Shown here: one piece after another, positions 52,498-60,265 of the stretch
Layout of the letters: every line of letters starts with the position of its first letter
Position numbering within the stretch: position 1 is the first letter of the stretch
DNA from: Candidatus Gemmiger avistercoris
Lineage (GTDB): Bacteria > Bacillota > Clostridia > Oscillospirales > Ruminococcaceae
Assembly: GCA_019116705.1 (NCBI GenBank)
Contig: DXBF01000007.1
Coordinates: 1-64,000, forward strand
Direction of reading: 5' to 3'
Length of the DNA stretch: 64,000 nt
The notes under the pieces: model-generated
What the model saw: the letters and a program-made list of their open reading frames with translations, nothing else
Told to the model about the DNA's origin: nothing
Databases searched by the model: none
Made by a program: the position numbers and the translations under genes

Positions 52498-53289
52498 TCA
52501 CAGGGACAGGTAGCGCCAGGTGTTGTAGAAGCTGATGAGGATGATGACGCCCATCAGCACCAGGAACAGCTTGTCCACGGCGCGGCTGTCGATGTGTTTG
52601 TTGATGGCGCGCCCTGCGATGCCGCCGCCGATGCCGCCCGCCACCATCAGCAGCAGCACGGGCACCGTGAACTCCGGCACGCTGCCGGTGATCAGGGTGG
52701 TCAGCAGGCTGGCGATCTGGCTGAAGAGGATGATGTACAGGCTGTTCTGGGCCGCGGTCTTGGTGTCCATGCTGAAGAAGAAGAAAAGCACCACCAGGTT
52801 GATGGGCCCGCCGCCGATGCCCAGGAAGCTGGACATGATGCCCAGCAGCAGGCCGATGACGACGCAGAACACCGGGTTCTGGATGTGCAGGCCGTGGATG
52901 CGGGCTTTGAACAGGGTGTAGACGAAGGTGCCGATGGTGATGATGGCCAGGCAGATGGACTGCACGGCGCCCACGGTGTCCGGGTTGGGGAACAGGCCCG
53001 CGATGCCCTCAAACATCTGCTTGCCCACCACGCCGCCGATGGCGGCGCCCAGGGCCAGCGGGGTGGCGGTGCGGAAGTCCACGCTGGTGTCTTTGGCAAG
53101 GATGCTGCGCCCCACGGTGTAGCAGCTCATGGACAGCACCGTGCAGCCGGACAAAAAGCTGATGGTGGCCACGGCGGCCAGGCCCAGCATGTCCAGCACC
53201 GGCTTGATGATGACGCCGCCGCCGATGCCGCAGATGGCCCCGGCGATGGAGGCAAAGAAACTGACGCAGAGATACAAAATAGATTCCAT
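52498..53289 (-). CDS. TauE/SafE-family membrane permease
   Basis: 263 residues with about eight membrane helices in two halves: GAICGIGGGVIIKPVLDMLG and FLGIGGGPINLVVLFFFFSM are the paired family motifs; C-terminal VDKLFLVLMGVIILISFYN. The family exports or imports sulfite, sulfoacetate and other small anions. It is 22 bases upstream of the broken aspartate dehydrogenase gene, in one operon. Confidence 0.9.
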   Translation of the reverse strand: MESILYLCVSFFASIAGAICGIGGGVIIKPVLDMLGLAAVATISFLSGCTVLSMSCYTVGRSILAKDTSVDFRTATPLALGAAIGGVVGKQMFEGIAGLFPNPDTVGAVQSICLAIITIGTFVYTLFKARIHGLHIQNPVFCVVIGLLLGIMSSFLGIGGGPINLVVLFFFFSMDTKTAAQNSLYIILFSQIASLLTTLITGSVPEFTVPVLLLMVAGGIGGGIAGRAINKHIDSRAVDKLFLVLMGVIILISFYNTWRYLSL

Positions 53290-53429
53290 AATGATAAAGA
53301 TCCTTCCTCTCCCGCGCCTGGGACACAGGCGCGCCTGTTCTGTAAGCGGGACCGCCCCGGAAACGGCAAATGGCTCCCCCTCGCCGTCCTGCCGCCCGGA
53401 ACCGCGGGAGAGATCTTTGTCTAAGTTTT

Positions 53430-53458
53430 ATCATAGCAGATTTGACGGCGGAACGCAA
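53430..53458 (-). promoter_or_regulatory. Promoter of the TauE-aspartate dehydrogenase operon
   Basis: On the minus strand TTGCGT (53453-53458), 17 bases, TATGAT (53430-53435). Confidence 0.6.
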
Positions 53459-53480
53459 CGTCTGCGCGCCTGCCGGACGC

Positions 53481-53515
53481 AGAAAAGGCCGCTGCTTCCG
53501 GCAGCGGCCTTTTCT
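53481..53515. terminator. Bidirectional terminator
   Basis: AGAAAAGGCCGCTGC (53481-53495) pairs over 15 bases with GCAGCGGCCTTTTCT (53501-53515). It ends the HAD-DlgD transcript before the TauE promoter. Besides this and the promoter, 53290-53603 shows nothing. Confidence 0.85.
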
Positions 53516-53603
53516 GTCCTGCCGCCCGGTCCCGGGGGCAGACTGCATTTGTAAAGGGAATCCGAAACCGGCGGGGAGAACCGCCGGTCAGGGAAAGCGA
53601 AAT

Positions 53604-54266
53604 TCAGCGGGCGGCGGCGTGCCATTGCGCCAGCACCGGCACGGCGTCGCGCAGGGTGGGCACGCAGGCGTCCCACAACCCTTCCGCCCGGGGCGGGGCG
53701 GGGGTCAAGTCCGGCACCACGACGGCTTTGCAGCCGGCGGCCCGGGCGGCCTTCAGGCCGTTGGGGCTGTCCTCCAGCACCACGCAGGCGGCGGGGGCGG
53801 CCCCGATGGCCGCCGCAGCGGCCAGGAACACGTCGGGCGCGGGTTTGGGGCGGCGCACTTCGGGGCCGAACACGGCGGCCGCAAAGCGGTCCGCCACCCC
53901 GGCTGCCTCCAGGTAGGCAAGGGCGGTCTCCCGCCGGGTGGAGGTGGCCAGCACGGCGGGGATGCCCTGCGCGCCCAGCCAGTCCAGCAGTTCGTACAGG
54001 CCCGGCTTGACGGGCAGCCCTTCCCGGCGGATGACCTCGTCCGCATAGCGCAGGCGCAGCGCGTGCGCTTCGTCGTAGTGCGCCCCGGGGATGGCGGCGT
54101 TGAACAGCGCCCTGCAGGCGTCGGTGCCGGTGCCCCGCATGGCGGCGATGACCGTCCCGGGGATGGCGATGCCCAGCTGCCGCGCCGCGGCCAGCCAGCC
54201 GTCGCGGCCGATGCGTTCGGTGTCGAACATCAGGCCGTCCATGTCGAACAGCGCGCCCTGCAGCAT
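53604..54266 (-). CDS. HAD-superfamily phosphatase, beta-phosphoglucomutase-like
   Basis: 220 residues. Motif I FDMDGLMFDTE (nucleophile and acid Asp), motif II ATSTRRE, Lys in RRPKPAPDVFL, motif IV VVLEDSPNGLKAARAAGC. Helical cap between motifs I and II as in PGMB-type enzymes. It starts two bases after the stop of the reductase gene with GGAG inside that gene, so it is translated with it. May dephosphorylate or isomerise a sugar phosphate of the same pathway. Confidence 0.88.
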   Translation of the reverse strand: MLQGALFDMDGLMFDTERIGRDGWLAAARQLGIAIPGTVIAAMRGTGTDACRALFNAAIPGAHYDEAHALRLRYADEVIRREGLPVKPGLYELLDWLGAQGIPAVLATSTRRETALAYLEAAGVADRFAAAVFGPEVRRPKPAPDVFLAAAAAIGAAPAACVVLEDSPNGLKAARAAGCKAVVVPDLTPAPPRAEGLWDACVPTLRDAVPVLAQWHAAAR

Positions 54267-54267
54267 C

Positions 54268-55272
54268 TTACATCTCCAGCACGGACTGCCAGACTTCCTC
54301 GATGACCGGCACGCCCAGTTCCTTGTTCTCGCGGATGTTCTTCAGTTCGGGCTCGCCCGGGTAGAGCACTTCGCCGCCCTCGGTGGCGGGCTCGCTGCTC
54401 TTCACGTCGGCCAGGATGGCGTCCACGATGGCGTCGGTCTGCTCGGGGGTGTTGAAACGGTTGGGGTCGATGGCGATCATGATCTGGGTCAGGCCCACTT
54501 CATCGCCGAAGGTGCCGATCTTCTGCACCGAGTTGCCGTTGGTCAGCACGGTGGCGATCAGGTCCAGCGCGATGGACAGGCCGCTGCCCTTCCAGTAGCC
54601 CATGGGCAGCACGCGCCAGGTCTTTTCGATCTCGGCAGGGTCGGTGGTCAGTTCGCCCTTCTCGTTGTAGCCGCCGGGCACCGGCAGCTGCACGCCGCGC
54701 AGGCGGCAGTCCTCGATCTTGCCGTAGCTGAACTGGCTCACGGCGCAGTCGATCATGGCGTGTTCGCCGTTGGTGCGGGGCACGGCCATGATCAGCGGGT
54801 TGTTGCCGATCTTGCGGTCCTTGCCGCCCCAGGCGGGCATGTTGGGCATGGTGTTGGACCAGCAGATGCCGATGCAGCCCTGGTCGGCGGCCAGCCAGCC
54901 GTAGGTGCCGCCGCGCATCCAGTGGTTGTTGTTGCCCAGGGCCACCACGCCCACGCCGTTCTGCTTGGCCAGCTCACAGGCGCGGTCCATGGCGCGCTTG
55001 GCGTTCAGCGGGCCGAAGCCGCGGTGGCCGTCCCAGCGCTCGAGGGAGCCGAAGCTCATCTCGCAGGTGGCGCGGGCGTTCGGGTCGATCTCGCCTTTTT
55101 CCAGGTAGCTGACCACACGGGGGAAGCGGTTCAGGCCGTGGCTGAACACGCCGGCCAGGCTGTTCTGGGCAAAAATGATGGCGGCGTCGCGGGCGTCGGA
55201 GGGGGTGAAGCCCTTCTTCTCCAGCACGCGGGCAAATTCGGCTACCATGGTTTCATAGGGGACACGTTTCAT
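54268..55272 (-). CDS. dlgD: YiaK/DlgD-type 2,3-diketo-L-gulonate reductase (malate/L-lactate dehydrogenase family)
   Basis: 334 residues from ATG 55272 with AAGGAG upstream. NAD(P)H-dependent 2-keto-acid reductase of the LDH2/MDH2 fold. Landmarks: SHGLNRFPRVVSYLEKGEID, ERWDGHRGFGPLNAKRAMDR, ALGNNNHWMRGGTYGWLAAD with the catalytic His, CWSNTMPNMPAWGGKD, IGNNPLIMAVP, MGYWKGSGLSIALDLIATVL, GLTQIMIAIDPNRF. HWMRGGTYG and YWKGSG are typical of the DlgD branch that acts on 2,3-diketo-L-gulonate. Controlled by the LacI regulator upstream. Confidence 0.88.
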   Translation of the reverse strand: MKRVPYETMVAEFARVLEKKGFTPSDARDAAIIFAQNSLAGVFSHGLNRFPRVVSYLEKGEIDPNARATCEMSFGSLERWDGHRGFGPLNAKRAMDRACELAKQNGVGVVALGNNNHWMRGGTYGWLAADQGCIGICWSNTMPNMPAWGGKDRKIGNNPLIMAVPRTNGEHAMIDCAVSQFSYGKIEDCRLRGVQLPVPGGYNEKGELTTDPAEIEKTWRVLPMGYWKGSGLSIALDLIATVLTNGNSVQKIGTFGDEVGLTQIMIAIDPNRFNTPEQTDAIVDAILADVKSSEPATEGGEVLYPGEPELKNIRENKELGVPVIEEVWQSVLEM

Positions 55273-55352
55273 CGTTGACAACTCCTTTACATTGCAGTGG
55301 GTCGCGGCGCGCCGCCAGACCGCGGACGGCAGAGGCGGGCCATCCCGCGATT

Positions 55353-55366
55353 TGTAAGCGCTTTCT
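55353..55366. promoter_or_regulatory. cre-like/LacI operator downstream of the dlgD promoter
   Basis: TGTAAGCGCTTTCT fits the catabolite-response element consensus TGWAARCGYTWNCW at every position and shares the TGTAAG half of the local LacI sites. It lies just after the -10 box, so a bound protein would block transcription. CcpA or the LacI protein at 55585-56571 could bind. Confidence 0.7.
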
Positions 55367-55374
55367 ATAATTTG

Positions 55375-55402
55375 ATTATAACAAGCCCGCCGGAAAAGTC
55401 AA
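55375..55402 (-). promoter_or_regulatory. Promoter of the dlgD-HAD operon
   Basis: On the minus strand TTGACT (55397-55402), 16 bases, TATAAT (55375-55380). Confidence 0.75.
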
Positions 55403-55482
55403 CGGTTTCCCGCAAATTGGCGGAAATTCGGCTGTTTTCACAAAGAGGGCGGCTGGTTTTTCAGCAGATTGCCGCACATTTA

Positions 55483-55498
55483 TTGTAAGGGCTTACAA
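55483..55498. promoter_or_regulatory. LacI-type operator
   Basis: TTGTAAG-GG-CTTACAA, a perfect 7-bp inverted repeat with 2-base centre, about 80 bases upstream of the dlgD promoter. Same half-sites as at 56621-56634. The rest of 55273-55584 has no gene. Confidence 0.75.
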
Positions 55499-55584
55499 AA
55501 ATGCGCGAAAAAAGACGCCGCGGCGGGCGCAGCGGCCCCGGCGGCGTGCAGAAACAAAGACGGCGCGGCGCGCTGCCGGCCGTT

Positions 55585-56571
55585 TCAGCTGGTTTTCCCG
55601 GCCACCAGTTCGGGCTGGATGGTCACGGTGGCGGCGGAACCGCCTTTTTCGATGCAGCTCCCCAGCAGCTGTACGCACAGCTGGGCCGCCTGTTCGCCCT
55701 TGTTGTCCACGGTGGTCAGGACGGGCTCGCACAGGTAGGCGTAGGCCGAGTTGTTGTACCCTGTCACCGCCACCTGCCCCGGCACGGCGACCCCGTCCCG
55801 CAGCAGGGCTTTCAGCGCGCCCGCCGCGGTCAGGTCCTCGCCGCAGACGATGGCGTCGCAGGGCAGGTCCCCGGCCAGGATGTCCCGCGCGGCCTGCATG
55901 CCGTCCTCCAGCGTGTCATGGGTGCGCACCACCCGGCCCGCGGGGTCCAGGCCGGCGCGCTCCATCGCCTGCAAAAAACCCGCGCACTTGTCCTCGGCGC
56001 TGGTCGTGTACTTGTCCTGGATGTAGAACAGATGCCGCCGCCCGCGGCTGACCAGATGGTCCACGGCCAGCGCCACCCCGGCCCGGTCGTCCACCAGCAC
56101 CGAACTGGCGCCCGGCAGGTCCAGTTTGCCGTTGGCCAGCACGATGGGCACGCGGCAGAGCAGGCTGCGCATCTCCTCCCCATGGCAGATCTCGTTAAAG
56201 ACCGAGCCCACCAGCACGATGCCGTCCACCTGCTTTTTCAGTACGGCGCGCAGGTAGCGCAGCACGGTATCCCGGTCGCCGCCGGTGTTGCACAGCAGCA
56301 CGTCGTAACCGCGGTGGCTGAACTCCCGCTCAATGGTGTAGGCGGTGTTGGCGTAGTGGGGGAAGCGAATGTCCACCGTCAGGATCGCCACGGTGCGCAT
56401 GGACTTGCTCACCAGCCCCCGGGCGATGGCGCTGGGGGTGTAGCTGTGCTGGGCCAGCACCTGCTCCACCCGGGCGCGGGTGGCGGGGCTGACGGTGTTT
56501 TTGTGGTTCAGAACCCGGGACACCGTGGCGATGGAAACGCCGGCCTCCCGGGCAATGTCGTAGATATTCAT
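55585..56571 (-). CDS. LacI-family transcriptional regulator
   Basis: 328 residues. Helix-turn-helix NIYDIAREAGVSIATVSRVL and hinge helix SPSAIARGLVSKS-type segment (YTPSAIARGLVSKSMRTVAI), then a periplasmic-binding-like sensor: ILTVDIRFPHYANTAYTIER, VDGIVLVGSVFNEI, VVRTHDTLEDGMQAARDIL, AVTGYNNSAYAYLCEPVLTT. The second ATG (56571) has GGAG upstream and is used. Three sites with TGTAAG/CTTACA halves occur around it and dlgD, so it very likely represses itself and the reductase operon in answer to a sugar acid. Confidence 0.93.
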   Translation of the reverse strand: MNIYDIAREAGVSIATVSRVLNHKNTVSPATRARVEQVLAQHSYTPSAIARGLVSKSMRTVAILTVDIRFPHYANTAYTIEREFSHRGYDVLLCNTGGDRDTVLRYLRAVLKKQVDGIVLVGSVFNEICHGEEMRSLLCRVPIVLANGKLDLPGASSVLVDDRAGVALAVDHLVSRGRRHLFYIQDKYTTSAEDKCAGFLQAMERAGLDPAGRVVRTHDTLEDGMQAARDILAGDLPCDAIVCGEDLTAAGALKALLRDGVAVPGQVAVTGYNNSAYAYLCEPVLTTVDNKGEQAAQLCVQLLGSCIEKGGSAATVTIQPELVAGKTS

Positions 56572-56620
56572 GGTCCGCTCCATTCGCAGCAGGCCGGGCG
56601 TAGGGGCGCCGTGGGCGCGC

Positions 56621-56648
56621 TGTAAGAACTTACATCCTTTTCTGTAAG
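56621..56648. promoter_or_regulatory. LacI operator and extra half-site in the lacI promoter
   Basis: TGTAAG-AA-CTTACA (56621-56634) plus a half-site TGTAAG at 56643-56648 that overlaps the -10 box. Position fits autorepression. Confidence 0.75.
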
Positions 56649-56675
56649 TCTACGCGTTTGGAGGGCGTTTGTCAA
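56647..56675 (-). promoter_or_regulatory. Promoter of the LacI-family gene
   Basis: On the minus strand TTGACA (56670-56675), 17 bases, TAGACT (56647-56652). Confidence 0.75.
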
Positions 56676-56729
56676 CCGGGAAATGCCGGAAAACCGCCGC
56701 CCTCCGCCGCCGGCAGGCGCTAAAAGCCC

Positions 56730-58019
56730 TTACCGGCCCACCATGATGTCCAGGATCTCGCAGTCGGTGCCGCGCATGCCCTCCCGGGCCAGGCGGCCGA
56801 CGTTGGCGATGGTGTTTTCGACCCCTTTGGTGACGATGCCGTCCCCGCCGTAGAACTGCAGCCCCTGCTGGAACAGCCGGTAGCCCAGCAGGCCGTTGTT
56901 CACGGCGGTGGCGATCTTGGCCGCGCAGGAAGCCTTGGCCCCGTCGCACACCATGCCGGAGAGGATCGCCAGCGCGTTGACGATGGTATGGGCGATGACC
57001 TCATAGCCGCCGCCGTCCAGCCAGGCGATGCCGCAGGCGGCCCCCACCCCGGCGCTGGTGGCCCCGCAGAAGGCGGACAGGCGGCCGATGCCGGTTTTCT
57101 GGTGGATGGTGATCAGGTCGGACACCAGCAGCGCGCGCAGCAACGCGTCGTGGGGCAGGCCCTTTTCCCGCGCGTAGACGATCACCGGCACCGAGGCGGT
57201 CAGCCCCTGGTTGCCGCTGCCCGAAACGATGGCCACCGGCAGTTCGCAGCCGCCCATGCGGGCGTCGCTGCCCGCGGCGGCCGCGGCGGCGGCGCGGGTG
57301 TACAGGTCGCCGGGGGCAGACTTAAGCAGCGTGCGCCCCACCTGGGCGCCCCAGGGGCGGCGCAGCCCTTCTTCGGCGATGGCCATATTGCAGTCGATCT
57401 GCCGCTGCAGCAGTTCGCGCACGTCGTCCAGGTCGGCCCCGGCGGCAAAGTCCAGGATGTCCTCCACCGTCATGGCGGTGCGGTCGGTCTGGGCGGCGGC
57501 CTGGGGGTGGGGCGCGGCGGCGCCGGGCAGGGGCCGGGGCGCGCCGTCCCGTTCCAGCACCGTCAGGTTGGTGTGGAAGTCCTCGATCACGGCCCGGGCC
57601 GTGCCCCGGTCGGAATCCAGCCGCACTTCAATATAAAAGACCTTGTCGCCGCCTGCGGGGCAGACCGTGAAGCGGCAGTCTTGCAGCAGCGCGCGCATCC
57701 GCGCCCGGCCTGCGTCGTCCAGCCGGGCGATGACCTGCAGCCCGGCGCGGGCGTCCCCGCCGGCCAGCCCGGCGGCTGCGGCGGTCTCCAGCCCGCGGGC
57801 CCCGCCGGTGTTGGGCACCACGACGCTTTTCACGTTTTTGATGATGTTGCCGCTCACATGCAGTTCGCAGCTTTGCAGGGCGGCGTCCGGGGGCAGCACG
57901 CTGCGGGCTGCGGCTGCGGCGCAGGCCACGGCCGCCGGTTCGGTGCAGCCCATGGCCAGCAGCAGTTCTTCGCGCAGGATCGCCAGGTACATGCCGTAAC
58001 GGGGGTCGGTCTTGTTCAT
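56730..58019 (-). CDS. cyuA: L-cysteine desulfidase (CyuA/YhaM, UPF0597 family)
   Basis: 429 residues from ATG 58019 with AAGGAG upstream. The family splits L-cysteine to pyruvate, sulfide and ammonia with a 4Fe-4S cluster. The active-site Cys in AMGCTEPAAVA is near residue 25; the cluster Cys residues are in MVCDGAKASCAAKI and the nearby NQGLTASVPV / SAFCGATSAGVGAACGIAWL blocks of the serine dehydratase-like fold. Other blocks: VVPNTGGARGLETAAAAG, IVSGSGNQGLTASVPVIVYA, NNGLLGYRLFQQG. Stands alone; promoter on the minus strand near 58050-58080 (TATGAT). Confidence 0.9.
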   Translation of the reverse strand: MNKTDPRYGMYLAILREELLLAMGCTEPAAVACAAAAARSVLPPDAALQSCELHVSGNIIKNVKSVVVPNTGGARGLETAAAAGLAGGDARAGLQVIARLDDAGRARMRALLQDCRFTVCPAGGDKVFYIEVRLDSDRGTARAVIEDFHTNLTVLERDGAPRPLPGAAAPHPQAAAQTDRTAMTVEDILDFAAGADLDDVRELLQRQIDCNMAIAEEGLRRPWGAQVGRTLLKSAPGDLYTRAAAAAAAGSDARMGGCELPVAIVSGSGNQGLTASVPVIVYAREKGLPHDALLRALLVSDLITIHQKTGIGRLSAFCGATSAGVGAACGIAWLDGGGYEVIAHTIVNALAILSGMVCDGAKASCAAKIATAVNNGLLGYRLFQQGLQFYGGDGIVTKGVENTIANVGRLAREGMRGTDCEILDIMVGR

Positions 58020-58087
58020 GGGACAGGCTCCTTTTTTGTGGAATACAGCCTTATCATAGCACATTTGCGCGCGCAGGGGAACCGCAA

Positions 58088-58116
58088 TTGCAAAAGGGGG
58101 GCGGCTGTGGTATCAT
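58088..58116 (+). promoter_or_regulatory. Promoter of the OmpR/HisKA operon
   Basis: TTGCAA (58088-58093), 17 bases, TATCAT (58111-58116), 30 bases upstream of the response regulator. Confidence 0.6.
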
Positions 58117-58147
58117 GGGGCCGGATATACAAGGGGGGACGACGCGA

Positions 58148-58813
58148 ATGGCGGAACGCATCCTGATCGTGGAGGACGACGCGGCCCTGGGCGAAGGGCT
58201 GCGGCTGACGCTGGAACGGTACGACTGCACGGTGGCGCCCACGCTGGCGGCGGCGCGGCAGGCTTTGGCGGCAGGGGGCTGGGGGCTGATGATCCTGGAC
58301 CTGAACCTGCCCGACGGCAGCGGGCTGGACCTGCTGCGGGCGGTGCGGCGCGCCGGGGCGCTGCCGGTGCTGATCCTGACGGCCAACGACCTGGAACTGG
58401 ACCAGGTGCGCGGGCTGGAACTGGGCGCCGACGATTATGTGACCAAGCCGTTCTCGCTGGCGGTGCTGCGGGCGCGGGTGAAGAACCTGCTGCAGCGGCG
58501 CGCCGCCCCGCAGCCGGTGTTCCGGCAGGGACCGTTCTTTTTTGACTTTTCCCGCCCGGAGTTCCGGCGGGACGGGCAGGCGGTGGAACTGTCCCGCACC
58601 GAGCAGCGGCTGCTGCGGCTTCTGGTGGAAAACCGGGGCCGGGTGCTCACCCGCGCGCAGCTGCTGGACGCCGTGTGGGACGGCGGCGAATTTGTGGAGG
58701 AAAACGCCCTCTCGGTCGCCATGGGGCGGCTGCGGAGCAAGCTGGCGGGGCTGCCGGTGCGCACGGTCTACGGCGTGGGCTATGTCTGGCAGACCGGGGA
58801 GGACGGGCTGTGA
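58148..58813 (+). CDS. OmpR/PhoB-family response regulator
   Basis: 221 residues. Receiver: ILIVEDDAALGEGLRLTLER, phospho-Asp in LMILDLNLPDGSG, LTAND, Lys in GADDYVTKPFSLAVL. Winged-helix output: FFDFSRPEFRRDGQAVELSR, VLTRAQLLDAVWDGGEFVEE, TVYGVGYVWQT. GGGGGG site before the ATG. Ends GTGA-overlapping with the kinase. Expected to control the ABC transporter genes that follow (BceR/VanR-like logic). Confidence 0.93.
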   Translation: MAERILIVEDDAALGEGLRLTLERYDCTVAPTLAAARQALAAGGWGLMILDLNLPDGSGLDLLRAVRRAGALPVLILTANDLELDQVRGLELGADDYVTKPFSLAVLRARVKNLLQRRAAPQPVFRQGPFFFDFSRPEFRRDGQAVELSRTEQRLLRLLVENRGRVLTRAQLLDAVWDGGEFVEENALSVAMGRLRSKLAGLPVRTVYGVGYVWQTGEDGL

Positions 58814-59745
58814 TCCCCGCGGCGCTCTGCCTGCTGGGGCTGGCGGCGCTGGGCGCGGGCGGCTGGCTGTTCTGGCAGGCCCGGCGCACGCTGCGCCGCC
58901 TGGACGCCATGCTGGCCAGCGCCATCGACGGCGGCTTTGTGGAGGAGGACTACGACGAGAGCGCGCTCTCCTCCCTGGAAAGCCGCATGGCCCGGGTGCT
59001 GCACGGCAGCGCCGCCGCCAACCGCGCCCTGGCCGAAGAACAGGCCGCCGTGCAGAGCCTGATCTCGGACATTTCCCACCAGGCGCGCACGCCGATGGCC
59101 AACGTGCTGCTCTATGCCTCGCTGCTGGAGGAAAGCGGCCTTACCGAAGCCCAGCGCGCCCGGTTGGCCCCGCTGCAGGCCCAGGCCGGCAAGCTGCATT
59201 TTCTGCTGGAAAACCTGCTCCGCGCCTCCCGGCTGGAAACGGGCCTTTTGCAGCTGGCCCCCGCGGAAGGCCCGGTGGACCCGCTGCTGGAACAGGCGGC
59301 GGCGCAGGCCGGGGCCGCCGCCCTGCAGAAAGGCGTGGCGCTGGCCGTGCAGCCCTGCGGGGCCGCCGCCTGTTTCGACGCCCGCTGGACCGCCGAAGCC
59401 CTCGACAATCTGGTGGACAACGCCGTGAAATACACGCCGTCCGGCGGGCGGGTGACGCTGTCCGCCGCCCTGGCCGAGAGTTTCTGCCGGGTGGACGTGG
59501 CCGACACCGGCCCCGGCATCCCGGAAAGCGAGCAGGGGGCCATCTTTGGCCGGTTCGCCCGGGGCAGCGCCGCCCGGGGCGTCGAGGGGCTGGGCATCGG
59601 GCTGTACCTGGCCCGTCAGATCGCCGCGGGGCAGGGCGGGTACATCCGGGTGCGCAGCGCGCCGGGGCAGGGCAGCGTGTTTTCGCTGTATTTGCCGCGG
59701 CGCTCGTCCGCAAAGGGGGCAACAGTCGCGCACGGCGGTGCCTGA
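58810..59745 (+). CDS. Small HisKA sensor kinase, C-terminus supplied by a repeat element
   Basis: 311 residues from GTG 58810, overlapping the regulator stop by four bases. One membrane helix at the very start (AALCLLGLAALGAGGWLFW) and no extracellular sensor, so it probably reads a partner in the membrane. H-box SDISHQARTPMANVLLYASL, N-box LDNLVDNAVKYTPSGG, G boxes VADTGPGIPESE and GLGIGLYLARQIAAGQGG, then SVFSLYLPRRSS where kinases of this type end. The remaining AKGATVAHGGA and the TGA come from the left end of repeat copy B (59710-60003). In copy A the same bases are untranslated. Confidence 0.88.
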   Translation: MIPAALCLLGLAALGAGGWLFWQARRTLRRLDAMLASAIDGGFVEEDYDESALSSLESRMARVLHGSAAANRALAEEQAAVQSLISDISHQARTPMANVLLYASLLEESGLTEAQRARLAPLQAQAGKLHFLLENLLRASRLETGLLQLAPAEGPVDPLLEQAAAQAGAAALQKGVALAVQPCGAAACFDARWTAEALDNLVDNAVKYTPSGGRVTLSAALAESFCRVDVADTGPGIPESEQGAIFGRFARGSAARGVEGLGIGLYLARQIAAGQGGYIRVRSAPGQGSVFSLYLPRRSSAKGATVAHGGA

Positions 59746-60003
59746 GGCTCATGTTTGACGGGTTGCGGTGCCCGCATCGCGCGGCGCGCCTTGGAGCGGC
59801 GCTTGCGTTCTGCGACCGCTGCCCCTGCTCCGCCTTGCTGCACCCGCCGCAGGCGGCGCGCGGCTCCGCAGCCCTTTGGATTCCCCTTCGACAAAATTTA
59901 CCCCAAAACCGCGCACTCGGCCCGATAGGCCTCGCACACAATTTTGGGGTAAATTTCCCTGTTGGTGTCGCCGTCGTCGGCGCATGTCCGCCGCCGGCGA
60001 CGT
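59710..60003. repeat. Dispersed structured repeat, long copy B
   Basis: Matches copy A (39599-39905) through GGGTTGCGGTGCCCGCATC, GCGGCGCTTGCGTTCTGCGA, CCGCTGCCCCTGCTCCGCCT and CACCCGCCGCAGGCGGCGC. Hairpin 1: AAATTTACCCCAAAA (59894-59908) with TTTTGGGGTAAATTT (59942-59956). Hairpin 2: GTCGCCG (59967-59973) with CGGCGAC (59995-60001), followed by GTTTTTTG so it may end the kinase transcript. Compared with copy A both arms of each stem changed together. Confidence 0.8.
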
Positions 60004-60009
60004 TTTTTG

Positions 60010-60265
60010 AATCTTCCGCTTTTTCTAAACTTTCAAATCTTTCCAAACTGTCACTTTCTGGAGAGAGTGCCGCAAGATTGATGGTGTATCATGGGTATCG
60101 TAAAGAGGGAACGGCCTCTTTATGATACCTGTTTTTTCTTCTTTCTTTGCAAAGAAAGAAGCAAAGAAACTCTAATAAAAATCGCGCGTATGCGCGATTT
60201 TGGCTAAAAGTTCTTTGCTTACATTCTTACAAGAAAGTAAGTAAACCAAGAAAAGGAGCGATAGC
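60010..60265. other. AT-rich leader packed with hairpins, upstream of the ABC genes
   Basis: In contrast to its GC-rich surroundings this stretch is AT-rich. Hairpins: GGTATCGTAAAGAGG (60094-60108) with CCTCTTTATGATACC (60115-60129), followed by TGTTTTTTC, a good terminator; the 18-bp palindrome CTTTCTTTGCAAAGAAAG (60141-60158); AAAATCGCGC (60178-60187) with GCGCGATTTT (60192-60201); and GCTTAC/GTAAG near 60217-60241. The first may end the kinase transcript or act as attenuator of the ABC operon. Confidence 0.6.
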
